Notes: a model not told the origin generated them from the sequence alone. 64,000 nucleotides of DNA from Nageia nagi (GCA_050084985.1 JBITNC010000001.1:97278001-97342000); one strand, 5' to 3'; counted from the first letter of the stretch, positions 34,823 to 48,270 are shown. Translations and numbers: made by a program.

Positions 34823-35680
34823 TTAATAATTTTGTAAATGGTTTACATTTATCAGAAAGTTGACTATAAACCTTCTAATGGCTTGTAACTTACCCTGTAA
34901 ACTTTGTAATTGTTTTAGATTTGCAGGAGGTGGCATGTCTACTACTGCCTTCACTTTACTAGGATCTATTTCAATTCCTCTTCGAGACATAATAAATCCT
35001 AATAATTTTCCTGAAGTTACACCAAACACATTTTTTTGGATTTAATCTTACTTTATGTTCTAATAATCTATCTAAGACTTTAATTAGATCTTTTCCATGA
35101 TCTACTCGATATTTAGATCTAACAACAAATCATCAACATAATCTTCTACTATGTGTGCATATAATCATGGAATATATAAGTCATAGCCCTTTGATAAGTT
35201 ACCCCAAGCATTTTTTAATCCAAAAGGCATAACTTTATAACAAAAGGTACCCCAAGGAGTTATAAAGGTCATTTTATGTTGATCTTCAGTAGCTATTTTT
35301 ATTTGATTATAACCAGAAAACCCATCCATTAATGATAACATATCATGTCCTGCTATCGAATCTACCAAACTATCAATGCTAGGTAGAGGGAAATCATCTT
35401 TAGGACAAGCTTTGTTAAGATCACGAAAATCTATGCATATTCTTATTTTTCCACTTGGTTTTTTCATAGGTACCATATTATATATCCAATCTGAGTAGTC
35501 TATAGGTTGTATGAATTTAGCTTCTAATAATTTTTGGAGTTCTTCTTTTACCATTAAAGCTATAGTAGGATGCATTTTACGTAATTTTTGTTTAATGGGT
35601 TTAGCATCAGGCTTTAAGGCTAAATTATGTACTACTAACTTAGGATCTATTCCAGGCATGTCTACATATGACCATGCAAA
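34823..35680 (-). pseudogene. Reverse transcriptase of the Tat-type element
   Basis: Copies element RNA into DNA. Key blocks: MVPMKKPSGKIRICIDFRDL, LSLMDGFSGYNQI (first catalytic Asp region), WGTFCYKVMPFGLKNA, then after a frameshift near 35165 the YVDD box (35140-35129), and LLGFIMSRRGIEIDPSKVKA with LKQLQSLQGKLQAIRRFI. All catalytic blocks survive but in different frames, so this copy cannot make an active enzyme. Confidence 0.93.
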
Positions 35681-35833
35681 TACCTTTTCTCATTCTTTTA
35701 ATAAGGTTATAATTTCTTCTCGCTCATTTTCTGTGAGGTTTTCTCCAAATTGAATAATTTTAGGATTTTGAGGATCATTGCTAATATTTATTTCTACGAC
35801 CTTTTCAGTAAGCATATGCGACCCTTCTTCTAA

Positions 35834-36740
35834 TTAATTTGGTACTAGTATCCATCCATTATCGTTAACACTATATTCTTCATCATATTTTTGAGTTTGT
35901 TCATTCGTGCATACTTGATTTTCATAGGAACCAAATATGTGATCTATGTTTTTGAATTCATGCACCGAAGGATTAGATGATATAAGAGAAAAATCAGCAA
36001 TTACTTCATCTATAGAAGTATTGGCTATAGCTTTGATTACATTTTTATTTTCGTTAGCTTCATCTATTTGTTCATTATTTTGATCCTCAATATCATTCTC
36101 TTTTATTGTAACCATATTTATCGATGGTATATCTGAATATAGACTAATTGATGATTCGGCAGTTATATTTATTTTTTCTTGTATATCACTTGGTAAGCAT
36201 GAATGATTCCAGGGTGGCTCAATATTATTAATAAAGAGCATCTCGATTCCTTCTAAAACATCCATTTCATTTAATCGTTCTTCTCTTATATCAATAATTT
36301 CTTGTACTATGGATTCTTTTTCTAAAATTTCTTCATTATAATCCAAATTCTCTTCTCCTAAATTTTCTAATTTAGCAAGATTTTCACATTCATTTTGATA
36401 ACCTAATCCACTTTTATCAGTAGGATCTTGATATTACAATTTAATTATTTCTCATGGACCCTGTTCATATCGACCCAATCCTCGTCCTTGCCAATTACAT
36501 TTGTTAAAATATTTTAATACAAATGTTCTTGAGCATGGTGATAAATATTTCATATCATTATTGAAATTTCCTTCATATGTTGGATTGGGTATTGTTGACA
36601 CAGGATCTACTATCCCCGCATAGATGAACATTGTCTGATTAGGTACTTCTCCTAAAGGCACTACTTGTCCAATCACACTAGGTGATTCGAAATATTTTTC
36701 CCATTTCTTGTGATGAAGGTATATTAAATACCACATCATC
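35834..36740 (-). pseudogene. Acidic linker between protease and reverse transcriptase
   Basis: One clean 170-codon frame (36346-35834) plus a frame at 36739-36452. The composition is Glu/Asp/Asn/Ile-rich without a catalytic motif. Tat/Ogre polyproteins commonly have a long variable region here. Confidence 0.55.
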
Positions 36741-37400
36741 TACATCATATTCTCCCATCCCTAAATCCCTTAATTTAACTTTTACTGGATATACATGGGA
36801 GGATTCATTATTAGATGTAGTATTTACTTGTTTTGATGACGAAGCTCCATACTTTTCATCTAAAGTTTTAGCAACTTTTTCCCAAGTATCTTTATCTTGT
36901 ATAACTATATCACCTTTTCCTTTTATGATTTCAGATTGATTCATACTTTTATTCATTAATATAGTTGATAAATTAGGAGACGGTAAGGTCACTTTATTTA
37001 GATCAAAAATCAAATTACAATGTGAGTAAGGATCTGGATCTTTAAACACACAATGAACTTTATCTTTATAAATGTACTTTAAACATCCATGATAGGTTGA
37101 TGGAACACATTGCATTTCTCTAATCCATGGATGTCCTAAAAGAATGTTGTATTGTATAATATTTCCTTCAATTATATGTAATAAAGTTTGACAGTTTTAG
37201 CCCCAACTGTAATTGGTAGCACTATTGATCCCAAAGTTGAACACACTGCATCATTAAATGCCCTTATTTGTAAAGAAGGAGCTAAGATAAGCAAATCTGA
37301 TAAATTCAAATTTTTGTATGCAGCATCTAAAATTATATTTATAACCAATCCTTCATCTATCAAAATTCTTTTAAATAATTTCCCATCTACTTTACCTATT
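36680..37400 (-). pseudogene. Retropepsin-like aspartic protease region
   Basis: ILIDEGLVINIILDAAYKNL has the position and shape of the retrotransposon protease active-site block (D-x-G followed by 'NI'), then NILLGHPWIREM, the family's 'LGhpWi' block. The middle residue is Glu rather than the usual Ser/Thr/Gly, so the site may be mutated. It would cut the Gag-Pol polyprotein. Confidence 0.75.
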
Positions 37401-37949
37401 ACATGTAAATGTGGTCAAGTCCGCCTGGTCCATGTTATTTAATTTTTCTTGTTCGTAGAAGGTGATGCTAGGTTGTTGAGATATCCTCAAACTTTCCACT
37501 ATTGAAATAAAATTATCGGGGTTACTAATATCCACTTGAATTTCTTGTAGAATTTGATTCATAGCCTCCCTATAACTCTTAGACTGTTGTAATAATTCCA
37601 ATAAAGTCATCTTAACTGGAGACATTTTTAATTATCGTTGAAGAGCACCTTTTATCGAAACTTTAGGTTGTTGTGGAGGAGGTATAGGTTGTACATTAAT
37701 TAGGTTTGATATCGATTGATTTTCTCATGTATTATCCTATTTATTATGATATTATTGTGCTCTTGTGGCTATACCAATCATATGTATTGAATCGTCTATA
37801 GTCCCCATAAATGGTGTATCCTTATTATTCCATGTATAGTTCATTTGGTTTGGGATGGTTGCTACATTGTTAGCTTGATGTGAAGGTAAGGGGTTTTGAT
37901 ATATCCCTAAATTTTGATTCGAAGGCACAACAGGATTATCCATATCTAT

Positions 37950-39288
37950 TTTCTAACTATCTATCAAGTCTTGAACTTTATGCTGTAAAGTTCGACATCT
38001 ATTTGTATTATGTCCTTTTTGCCTATGATAAGCACAAAATTCATTCTCTTTATACCATTTTCTTCCCTTAGCATTAGGATTTTTAGGTTTTATATCAGGT
38101 AATCTAATCATACCATTATCACATAATTTTTTAAGTATTTTGGCTAATGGTTCTGATAATGAGTAAATTTATTTTAGGCTTAGGTTCAACATTCTCTTCG
38201 ATTTTTGAAGCTTGATCAGAATCATTCTGTCATAGCTATTTGATTATTCTGTGGTTGTTTAGTACTATTTTCATGTTGGTTACCCTTTTTGTATTCTTTT
38301 TTCTTGAGCTTTAGTTCTCCATCTTGAATTTTAACACTCTTTCTAATTTAACTCTAAACTACCTGAGCATAGCTTCTTTGAAAGTTTTATGTTGTTGAAT
38401 TTGGAGAACACTAGCTACTGGTCTTAGACAACTTTGACTAAATAATTTAACCAATTCCTCCTGTGGTATTGTATAAGGCATACTAGTGAGTATAGCCGCC
38501 ATCTTGAGATGTAATCTTGTATGGTTTCTCAGAAATTGTTGCAACCTTGTAAGATCAGTAATTGAGGATCTTTCTTTAATATTGATTCTAAAATGTTTAA
38601 GAAATTGATTAGCCAATTGTTTGAACGTATATAAACTATGCATAGGTAAACTATTATACCAATCCAAAGCTTGGCTTGCGAGTGTCATAGGGAAAATACG
38701 TAACATTAATGAGTCATCATTGGCTATCTAATAACTAGAAAATGTAAATTTTCTCAAATGTTCTTTGGGGTCTTCTCTTCCTTTAAATGATTCTATCTTA
38801 GGGAATTCAAACCTATATGGTAGTTTCTTTTTTGGAACACTTGGATGAATAGGTTCATTGCAAATATTCTTGTAATTTAACTTTTGAAGTCCTTGAACAT
38901 TCATTTCTTGATTTATAAAGTCCTTCATAAAGTCTTCTAATTCTTTATCAGTTCTATGACCTTGAGTGTGTCTATGATGTCTTCGAGTATTCGGATCCTT
39001 TTTAGAAATTGATCTTGAAGTGTAAGACTCATGGTAGAAGGAAACTCCGATGGTGGTGGGGGAATATTTTAAGAGGTGAATGTCATCGCGGAATAGGGAT
39101 TCTAGGAGGTCTTTGGGATATCCCTTTTCTATATAGATCTTTTCCTTTGTAATCAGGTTGTCTTTTTGATTTTGAGTTTGTTCCACCCAACTTTTAATAG
39201 AATCTTGCTTTTGTTTATCATATAATTTTTGTAGTTCTAATTCCTTATCCATTTCCTTTTGTAGTAAAATGGTTGTCTCTCTATCCAT
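37950..39288 (-). pseudogene. Gag (capsid region and zinc knuckle)
   Basis: Structural protein for RNA packaging. FPKIESFKGREDPKEHLRKF, then MLRIFPMTLASQALDWYNSL and FKQLANQFLKHFR match the retrotransposon gag domain. CAYHRQKGHNTNRCRTLQ (about 38030) is the C-x2-H-x4-H-x4-C knuckle variant of this lineage. One frameshift separates 39288-38728 from 38706-38359. Confidence 0.88.
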
Positions 39289-40455
39289 TGCTTCTTGTTT
39301 GTCTAAGTAAGGATCTCGATATCTTTGTATTTGACTTCCTTCAGATTTTTTGGTCTCAAATTCTTTATTTTTTGATATTCATCCCATTGTCTTTGTTTTT
39401 CTTTCTCCATACGTAGATATTGTTCCCTTTTTATTTTTTCATTCTCTAATTCTTTAAGTTGTAATTCCTGTAAACGAAGTTGAATCTCATGCTCTTTATG
39501 AAATCTTTTCTTTTCTTGTTCTAGGAATTCATTTCTTTCTTTGTTTGCTTGTTCTTATTCTATGAATTTCCTTTTATCTCTAAGAATTTATCTTCCATAT
39601 CTTTTAATTTATCTTCTTGTTCTTGAATTTTAATGAATTCATTGACTTCCTTTAAAAGATGTTGCATCTTCACAACTTTTTTAATATCATCATATATGTT
39701 TCCATGAATTTTTGATCGGCTTTTGTTTTACGTAATCATCATTCTTCTAGTTCTTCATAAGAAGGTATCTCTTCTATTTGTACTTAGATGTCCTTCTATG
39801 TAATCCTCCCTTTGAAGAATAAGATTTCTCTGTTTGCTTTATTGAAGGAGCTCTTTGGGATAAATTACTCGTAGGTATTGATACTTCATTTTTTCCTAAT
39901 TCAAGAGATTTATGAGAAAAAGAAGATCCCTCTTTGCGAATTAACGAACTAACCTTTCGATCGTTTGATAATAGACGAATGACTCTGTCATATTTAACTT
40001 TATATGGCTCAGTCTCTAGTACCGCTATGGTTTCGGACCCGAAATTTATCCTCATCTATTTCTAAGTTATTACATCTATGATTTAGTTTTTCAACATCTC
40101 CGATAAACTAGAAGATGTATTAGGAACCTATGATTAGCTAGGCGACGATGAATTTCAATTAACTCTTCATCTAACACTTGCATTCTAGTCTTAGTAGTAA
40201 TATCTTCTATACTTTGTCTTTGCCATCTAGATTGATCATAACCCCAATCCTTACTTTCATAATGAACTACCCATGAATTGATTCATCTAAAGGAGGTGGC
40301 CTCCTAACTGGATACTCTATCAAATCCATCTTATCTGAATCTATTTCCTGTATTTCAAATGGGTATTCTCACATTTTCTTAGCAGTCATACTTCTAGTTT
40401 GAACCATTTTAGATATCATAAACAAGCATCGTCAAAAAGAAACTCTATTTTTATC
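39289..40455 (-). pseudogene. N-terminal coiled-coil region of gag
   Basis: A stop-broken stretch, very rich in Lys, Glu, Arg and Gln with heptad character, preceded by a 93-codon frame (40055-39774, MRINFGSETIAVLETEPYK). The extra coiled coil before the gag domain is unusual in length but continuous with gag in direction and context. Confidence 0.6.
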
Positions 40456-42240
40456 TTTTATATTATATTTTCAAGAAAATAATTTAGTGCACAAACAGCC
40501 TATATGCAAATCTACTTTTAACGATGTGATTATCTTCTTTAACTATTTCACATATTTTTAATATCTAAGTTAAATGAATGATATGGGTTGTTTATTTTAA
40601 TCTTTTTAATTTTCCTGATTTGTTTTGACTAGTCAAGTGTTAAAAAGGTAGGTTGGGTAATTCTAATGTTTGTAAGTTTCTATGGCTTTTGGCTTGGTTC
40701 TAGATGAGTCTCCTTTTTTGACTCCTACCTAAAGGAAAGTTACCTTGGTCATCACCTCCAAGTGTAACTGGCTCTATGGCTTCAAGTGTGTTATGTCGGT
40801 GGTTACAAAGAAGTAAGAATTAACGGTTGGTAGTGACATCCAACTCGTTAATTTTCAATTATTCCTTTAAGGCCTTATGAAATGCATTTAAATAAGTAAA
40901 GTACATTTATGCACACTACCCTCCCAAACATTCAAGTCCATTTACTTATCTTATCTTAATGTGATGCAATCAAAGTTTATTTTAAGTGAATCTTGACCTT
41001 AATAGACCCCGTTGTTCTTTTTTAATTATAATGTGATTCATTATCCATCCTCTTAATGATGTTCATTAACTCCTTCCAGCTATGGAAGTTTTATATGCGA
41101 TAAATTACCTCTTCTTACTAGTCACATATCTCTTTGACCTCCAATGGAGTGGTAAGAGCAGACTTAGTAAAAAGCCATTAAGTGTGAATAAATTATTTAA
41201 GTTAGGTTCAATTACTCCTCCAAGAGTCACCTCCCTTTGACCTCCAATGGAGTGGTAAGGGCAAACCTCTTTAAGAGTATTAATGTGAAGTATGTTTCCA
41301 AAAATGTGAATAAATTTTACCTCTTTCACTTAACTTATTTCTGATCACTTAGGATCACTTGAAGTCCAAAAGTGAGAGCATACTTTGTTAAGTGAAAGTA
41401 CTTAGTGTATTCGAATCCCTCCAATTTATTAACCTTTTAATATGATTTATGCTACCAAAAACCTGATTTATTTTCCTTAATTTCATCCCAAATTAAATGT
41501 GATTCATTTACCCCTTCCAATTGTGGAAGTATTATGTGTAGTAAATTATCTCCTCTTACTAGTGAGAGGTCATTATGTGTGAGTAAATTAGCCAAATTAA
41601 TGATAATGTGAATGTGAAAGAAAAGAAAATTAATTACTCCTTCTTATCCGGTCTATTTTGGTCACCTTAGATCGCACAAAGTGCAAAGAGAGAGCATAAG
41701 TAGACAAGATAAAAAGCATTTAATGTGTACGTACCCTTCACCCAAACATGAAAGTAAATACATAAGATTTTACATAACATAAAATAAATTAATAAAAAAT
41801 GCATTTAACCTTTTCTACCCATTCTTATATGCATTCTAGGCAAAGGAATCACATTCAAAAGCATTCTTCCATTTTAACAATACATTTTGCATTTTATTTT
41901 AATTTTTTCGAAATAACAAAAAGAGACAAAATGACCTGAGTATGAGTCGTCGATGTTTAGATAGAGGTTGTTGGCATTTATACTGAGTCATCGACATTCT
42001 ATTCCTATTGTTGGCATTTAGTTTGGATTACTTTATAAAACATTGGCATTCCTTATGAGTCACCGGTGTCCGATACCAGTCGTTGGCATTTCTACAATAG
42101 ATTTCCTAAAATGCACAGAATGCAAATTTTGAAGTTAGTACATGGAGAAATTTAAATAACCAGATAACAGAAAGGTAAAATCATTTTAAAAAAAAAACCC
42201 CCCTATCAATAATGGAAGGGCCCTCCTTCTAGTGCTAGAA
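40456..42240 (-). promoter_or_regulatory. Leader region with degenerate repeats
   Basis: About 1.8 kb without a reading frame between the 5' LTR and gag. It holds repeats: CTTTGACCTCCAATGGAGTG at about 41132 and 41237 (105 bp apart), a diverged pair around CCTTCCAGCTATGGAAGT (about 41070) and CCTTCCAATTGTGGAAGT (about 41515), and CpG-containing GTC(A/G)(C/T)CGATGTT-like words at 41940-42090. It would contain the packaging and splice signals. Confidence 0.6.
42218..42240 (-). promoter_or_regulatory. Candidate primer-binding site of the Tat-type element
   Basis: Directly inside the 5' LTR the minus strand reads TTCTAGCACTAGAAGGAG. It is in the right place for a tRNA-complementary site, but its start is altered from the usual TGG and I cannot name the tRNA. 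Confidence 0.3.
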
Positions 42241-43092
42241 TGTTGCAGTGAAAATAGAGCTGGAATGTAGAATAACACAAAATATAAATTATTCTTAAAT
42301 CTTCACTGAACCTCAAATTATGCAAAATAGATAAACATATTGTAATTGTAGAATGATATTGATTTTCAGTTTTAACTACAATTTGCCCTTGGAAGGGACT
42401 TTTACAAATACCATTTGCCAAAATAAGAATATTAGATCTCTATTATTTTTTATTTGCTTGCTTCTCTCCTTGATATGAACAACCTGTAAATCCTACACAC
42501 ATGCAAAAGATAATAAAATCAAAGCATCTATGTATGACATGAATTGAATTGAAACTAGCATAAAACAATAAAATGTATGAGCTCACAAGATTTTGGCAGC
42601 ATTACCCTACTTCAAAAATGGGTCAAGATTCTCTCTAATTTGCTTTGTATTAACTTGTATTTATAGATTTTGTGTGGGATATTCAAAAGGCTAGTAAGAG
42701 GAAGTGAACAACCACTGTAGGTCAGAACTGACCCCCTCTATCCACATCATCTTGGAAAGTTGAAACGTTTCAACTTTCTCTCGCTATTTTGGTGTCTTTG
42801 GTTTAGCTATTATAGAGTCATCGATGTTTACCATACGAACGTCGACGATTGGCTCAAAACGCTGACGACTATCTTGGGTCGCTGGCGACTGGGTTTTAAC
42901 TTTGTGACAATATTAACTGACCGCCTAATAGCCAATTTTACCTAAAAAAGAGTCATGTGACCACCCGTTTTGCATGTACTCAATGGGGGCTATCTAATAA
43001 TAGGGTTTTTAGACCTATTTTATATTGTTGCAAAGAGTTATGATTATTTTAATGTTTACTAGTTAAGAAGGGGACATTTTTAGGTGTCTACA
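42241..43092 (-). repeat. 5' LTR of the Tat-type element
   Basis: 852 bp. It aligns end to end with 25456-26306 with one single-base indel. It keeps more CpG than the 3' copy in the motif block at about 42835-42895. Confidence 0.96.
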
Positions 43093-45900
43093 AAAAGTAA
43101 TATTACACCTCATTGAGAAACACCATATGCAAAGGAGAATCTAGTTGAGCCATAATGGCAACTTGCAGTGATACACTATGAATGAAGCAATTACAATTAT
43201 TTATATGAAAATTAACTCTATGAACATGCAATTCAACATGAACACATTCAACATTGAATATGCTAGAGTATAGGTGTTGTAGAGGATTAATGGTGTTATG
43301 GAAGAGTAATACAAGAAGGTATTGTAGGTGTTAGAGTTGTAACTTCTAGAATAATGGAGGATAAAACACATGGGTGGTGGAGTGTTGCAAAGGTTATAAT
43401 TAAAGAGTGGGAAGGTGGCCATACTCACCCATGCAAAGGATTTATCAAAAAGCCTAATGTAGATCTCTTATTTGTTCTTCTATAGGGAGGAGTACATGAG
43501 AAATAAATGTCTCCATAAAATTATTGTAAATTGAAATTGTAGGGTGCACAACTAGAATATCATGTGCACATCTTTTACATTCTTCCATTTCTACACAGCA
43601 TAAGAGATGACTTACAAAATTAATTCTTCTACCCATAAAATAAAATATTGCAATACTACAATTGAGGAAATTAAATTTCCTTCATATTTGGAATCCATTT
43701 CATATTGAATCCTTTTCAAACCCTTAAGCATTTTCAAAGTACTTTGAATCCATTTCTAACCATCAAGTCTTTTTGAACTACTTTAAATCATTTCAAAACC
43801 TTAAGTTGGATGAGAGTATAATTGTAAGGTGGGGGGCTAGGAAGCATATAATTATGTTCTTAATTTCTTTATTTCTCATGAATTTCCAACAAAAAATTTT
43901 TACTATAAATTCCTATATTCCTACTCTCTTATATTATTTACAAGCACCAATAAGATCATATCCACACACCCAATTTAGGTATTATGGGTATTTTGGCAAT
44001 GAAGTTCAAAGTAATAAAAATAGCTCATGTTATTAAAGTGTTTACATATCTCATCCATTACACCTACATGGTTATATAAATATAATAAATATTTCCATGG
44101 TTGATTCTCAAGTTCTTTATAATCTCACATCCTTCAATATTTATACTCCATGATACAAATGTTGTAGTCCATTTTGTATATAGCCTACAATCATTGCAAC
44201 CCATGATATAGTATATTTCAATGAGTTATTTTGGTAAGGAATTTATAAAGGTTCCTCAACTTACAATGGGTATTTTCTATGTCAATCTAGGAAGGTACAC
44301 TTATGAGTTCCAGAGCACTTTATGTACATAACAATCCTATTATGTTCTTATCATGATTCATTAAGATAACTAGAGTGAAAGGAAAGGTTTATTTTGCAAG
44401 TGTAAGATAATAAATTACTTAATTTGAGAAAATAAATGATAGGAAATCAAATTCTTGTAGAATACTAAAAATATAACTTTAGACATAACACATGCATGAA
44501 TGAAATCTACCAATCCTATGAAAATGATATATGCATCAAATATATAGTAAAATAAGATAAACTTGACATGCTCCTACAAATTATAGATAAAATAACTATG
44601 TTGAAAGATTTCATAATTATTTTCAAATAAAGTGAATATGATAATGGAACCTAGAAATCTAAATTAGATGCCATTTGCAAAATTATATCTTCTTACCAAA
44701 GGGAGTTCTTCCTATAGGCACTCTAGTATGGTTTCCTAAGGGTTAATTATGAATTAAAGCTCTTAACTCAAAATGAAAATGGTCAAATAATCTTCCATTA
44801 GGTAAATAGAAAAGTGGCATAGAGTTTTCTTCATGATATCAAACCAACATAACACTATCAACTATTGTCTAATCTCCTACATCTATGAATTATATATATA
44901 AATTATCCATAAAAACCATAACTAAATTGGAACAAGTAACAATGCTCCATAATCAATTATTACAATAAAATTCATTAATTATTACTACATATTATTCTTT
45001 TCTTTTTTACATAAGAAGTAGGGGTAATATTCCTTTATTGTTCGTTATGTCAAAATAGGTGTGTGACTTCTCCCTAGTTCTAGGAAACTATTCAAATCCT
45101 TCAATTGGTGCTCCTAGGATTTTCCAATCATACACTTATGTATTTTCAATATCTTCATCCATAAAGTGTCATTGGTAATTAATACATCCATAAATTAGCA
45201 TAAAATGATCTAATTGCAATGTAAATGCTAAATGATCACATTTGGGCATATGGAGGTGATATGAAGTGTATATAGGTAAATCTATGTGTGGTCATAATAG
45301 GGGTAAGAAGGTATAAACAAAAATAATTTTTGTACTCATCATCTCCCCCCAAATAAAGGTTCTATACATCCTCATGTAGCTATCTTGATCTAGTAGTATA
45401 CCTCTAATAAGTTCATTTTGTATTTTCATTCACATCTCAAATCATAGGATAAAGGATAAGTGTCATTATTATCCAAGTGATAATTTATTTCTCTTTCTAT
45501 GGCTTGTTAATTTTGATACACCTAATTTAAGTTAGTTTATTCTTCCCCAAGAAGTCCACAAAGGGTTTCCATAGAGGTAGTGACTAAAATTGTGGTCCAA
45601 TCCATTCTAACTTGTGTTCCTTAATTGTTGTTGCATACACCTTAGCTTTTTTTATAGCCTCCTATAGGGCTTGGTACAAATATGGATTTTTTTTTTTTTG
45701 TTCAAGATTCAATTCCTCCCACCTATAGGAGGATCCTATAAGAGCCAATATTACTAGTATATTATGCTTTTCTTTATATATAACTAACATAAACCTTTTT
45801 AAATATATAAAATGTGTTCATGTCCCTTTATGTTTTATGAGAAGTTCCATATCCTTTAAGATATCATCAACCTCTTCATATTTTGCTTGAATGGTTAGGG
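43093..45900. other. Unclassified AT-rich sequence
   Basis: Both strands are stop-dense. I found no motif, RNA gene or repeat boundary that I could support. Confidence 0.45.
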
Positions 45901-45929
45901 GTTCCTATAGCTCTAGTTTCTTATACTCC

Positions 45930-47440
45930 TCCCACCAAACCTATCTCCCAATATCATTATTTAATACAAAATATAAGGCTTTGATGCAAATATTTTCTAC
46001 TAGGATATTTATGCTTAGCATGGTGAACTTGGATAAAAATAATTGTAAAAGATAAAACTTGCATAATAAAATTTTAGTTTCATCATCTAGGAAGTTAAAT
46101 AACTTTACAAAGAACTTTACATTGTCTACCTTAATATTATATCCTTCTAGAGTGGCATCTAGGGTCATTTTCAACCATTTTTTCTTAATCACTAAGTTAT
46201 ATTCTTTGGAGGGGAACATTTCATCAAATTAAAAACTATGCCTCTAACTTTATCATGAAAATATTGTATGGCTCAATTATCTTACTAGAGACTTCATCAA
46301 ATTATTTCAATTTCTCCTCGGTTTCTTCTTTGAATCTCTCTAGGATTCACTTTTTTCCTCCATTTGTTTTTCAACCATTACATACTCATATAATTATAAT
46401 GGAAGAAAACCTTTATCATATTCACTTAGTTAAATTTGGATCTTGAGGTTCTCTTCTTGGCTTACTTCTAACTCCTACCATAGTATCTTCAAATCTTGAT
46501 ATTCCATCTTCTTTTCCTTATCCTTCCATGCATTATTATTTTTTTGGTTATTTTTTTGTGCTACTTATAATACCAATTTCTACTATTGTAGATTCTATTG
46601 CAAGGTCTCAAAAACTTATATAAAACTATCCAATTGTTCTTATAGTTTATTCATATTAGCTTTAACTTTCTTAGTTACTTTTGTTTATTCATGTAACTGA
46701 GCCCAAATCTCTTATTTTTGCTTATTATAGGTAGTATTAGTTTCTTTTATCTTTTGAAGTGATGCCTATAATTAGGTTAATTCAGTCTTTAGGTGTTCTA
46801 TTTCAACTATCTTTAGTCGAAGCATTTTGTTAGCCTTATATTTCTTAGTTTAAGGGATTCATGCTCATCTTGTAGACTATTTTTTATCATCTCCTTTATT
46901 CTTGCATGTTATGGTTTTAGAGTCCCCATGGTTGTGTGTTATTATGTAGGTTTATGATATTATTTTTTTGTAGTGGTTCTAATAGGGGTATTGCATTATT
47001 CTTCTAGCTTAGGCTCCTCTACAGTTGCATCCTTTACAAAATGTCACATGTTTCCTTGGTTTCTTCTATGGTGGGTTTCCTTTTGACTGAGTTACATATT
47101 CACGTTTGTATCTTTGGATGTCTACAAATACTATTTTAGAAGGTTCTTATGGCTTCCCCTTTTCCCTAGAGGGTTATAGTGAAGGTTCTTATGGATTTCC
47201 TTTTACCCTAAAGGGTTCTAGTAAAGGTTCTTATGTCCTATTTCCCTTACCCCTATGTTACTTCTTAGGAGGTTCCTATGGCTCCATGGTTATTTGCATG
47301 AATTTTTATGGAGGTTCTTGTGGCTCCTTAACTTTCCTTTCTCCTATTCTTTGTGGTTGTAACCCTCATGCTAGTAAATTATCCCAAACGGGTTGTGGAC
47401 TTTCCTTCCCTAATGAATGTTTAACCAATAACTAAATAAA
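45930..47440 (-). pseudogene. Relic of a coiled-coil protein, family unknown
   Basis: Minus-strand translation, with stops, is strongly Lys/Glu/Gln/Leu-rich over about 400 codons: for example IVEIEHLKTELT, LQKIKETNTTYNKQK, KVTKKVKANMNKL, WKDKEKKMEYQDLK. It ends in the open frame 46219-45941 (MFPSKEYNLVIKKKWLKMTL). The upstream end (47330-47140) has repeated EPP/EPS-KGKP units. It could be gag-like or a host gene fossil. Confidence 0.4.
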
Positions 47441-48268
47441 AATATGGTGAGATAGACTAGATAGTCCAAATTTATTATAGTTCATAGGGATTTTCTTAGG
47501 AAATAGAGCATATTAATAGTTCTTCCATGTTGTAGATAAGTCATTAATATGAAATTATGAAAAACATATTAGAGTATCAACCTTCATAAGTAAAATATAA
47601 AGTGATAAGGTACACCACCTCTTTCTATATGCTTGGTATACATGTCCATTTGATCCTTTATTAAGATTCCTTTAGACCCTCCCCTCTTTCCAAGAAATCC
47701 CTACTGCATTATTTTGATTTATCTTTAAACCAATTTTCTTCTGATATGGGTAGATTAGTTGAAGCTATGGTATCCTTCTTTGTAATGGATACTTTTAATA
47801 CTTTGAATAGAGCACATTGTTTAGTACATATTATGATAAATTCCATGGAAACTATGAGATTAAATCCCTATAATCTCTTAATATACTACATCCATCCAAC
47901 ATTCTTGAATAATTTCACTAGAGATTTTATTTAGTTAATAATTCCATGGCTATGATGAGGTGATATGTCTTCCTCATATAATTATGATATGGAGAAATAT
48001 GTAGGTTACTCTACTTGCATAAGAATTTATAATGGAAATACCTATAATTGATAAATATTTTGTAGGGTGGTCAACTATTTCACTTCCTAATGTTTTGCCT
48101 TCCTTACCTTAACTAAAGGTGACAACTATTCTAGCTATTGGAAAAGCTACCATTTTACTTATATTTGATTTTTAGGAATCATTTTTAAGATTTATCAAAT
48201 CATTGATTTGCATGAGGGTGACTGATTCATATGAAAGTATCATAAATGCACCTAAGAAAAAGTCTTAA
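47441..48268. other. Unclassified AT-rich sequence
   Basis: No supported feature between the coiled-coil relic and the CACTA-like terminus. Confidence 0.45.
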
Positions 48269-48270
48269 CA

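Larger units (their letters stand above)
25456..43092 (-). mobile_element. Tat/Ogre-type Ty3/gypsy retrotransposon, 17.6 kb, with sense and antisense extra reading frames
   Basis: LTRs at 43092-42241 (5') and 26306-25456 (3'). Minus-strand order: 5' LTR, 1.8 kb leader, gag with coiled coil and zinc knuckle, protease, acidic linker, RT, RNase H, second 'archaeal-type' RNase H, integrase, unrecognised sense frame, repeats, antisense Plant Mobile Domain frame, polypurine tract, 3' LTR. The dual RNase H, great length and antisense frame before the 3' LTR are hallmarks of the Tat lineage, which includes Ogre. Flanks read CAAAG and AAAAG, an imperfect 5 bp target duplication. About 36 differences separate the LTRs by eye (roughly 96% identity), mostly transitions and often at CpG. 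All frames are broken. Confidence 0.95.

Noticed and set aside
35511-35753. Plus-strand frames over the reverse transcriptase (also 34860-35045, 36682-36939, 37188-37442)
   Set aside because: Shadows of the minus-strand pol frame.
47106-47435. 109-codon plus-strand frame with GSYGFPF repeats, possible Gly-rich protein
   Set aside because: The opposite strand continues into the coiled-coil relic, and the repeat is a simple low-complexity tract. No start context or homology.
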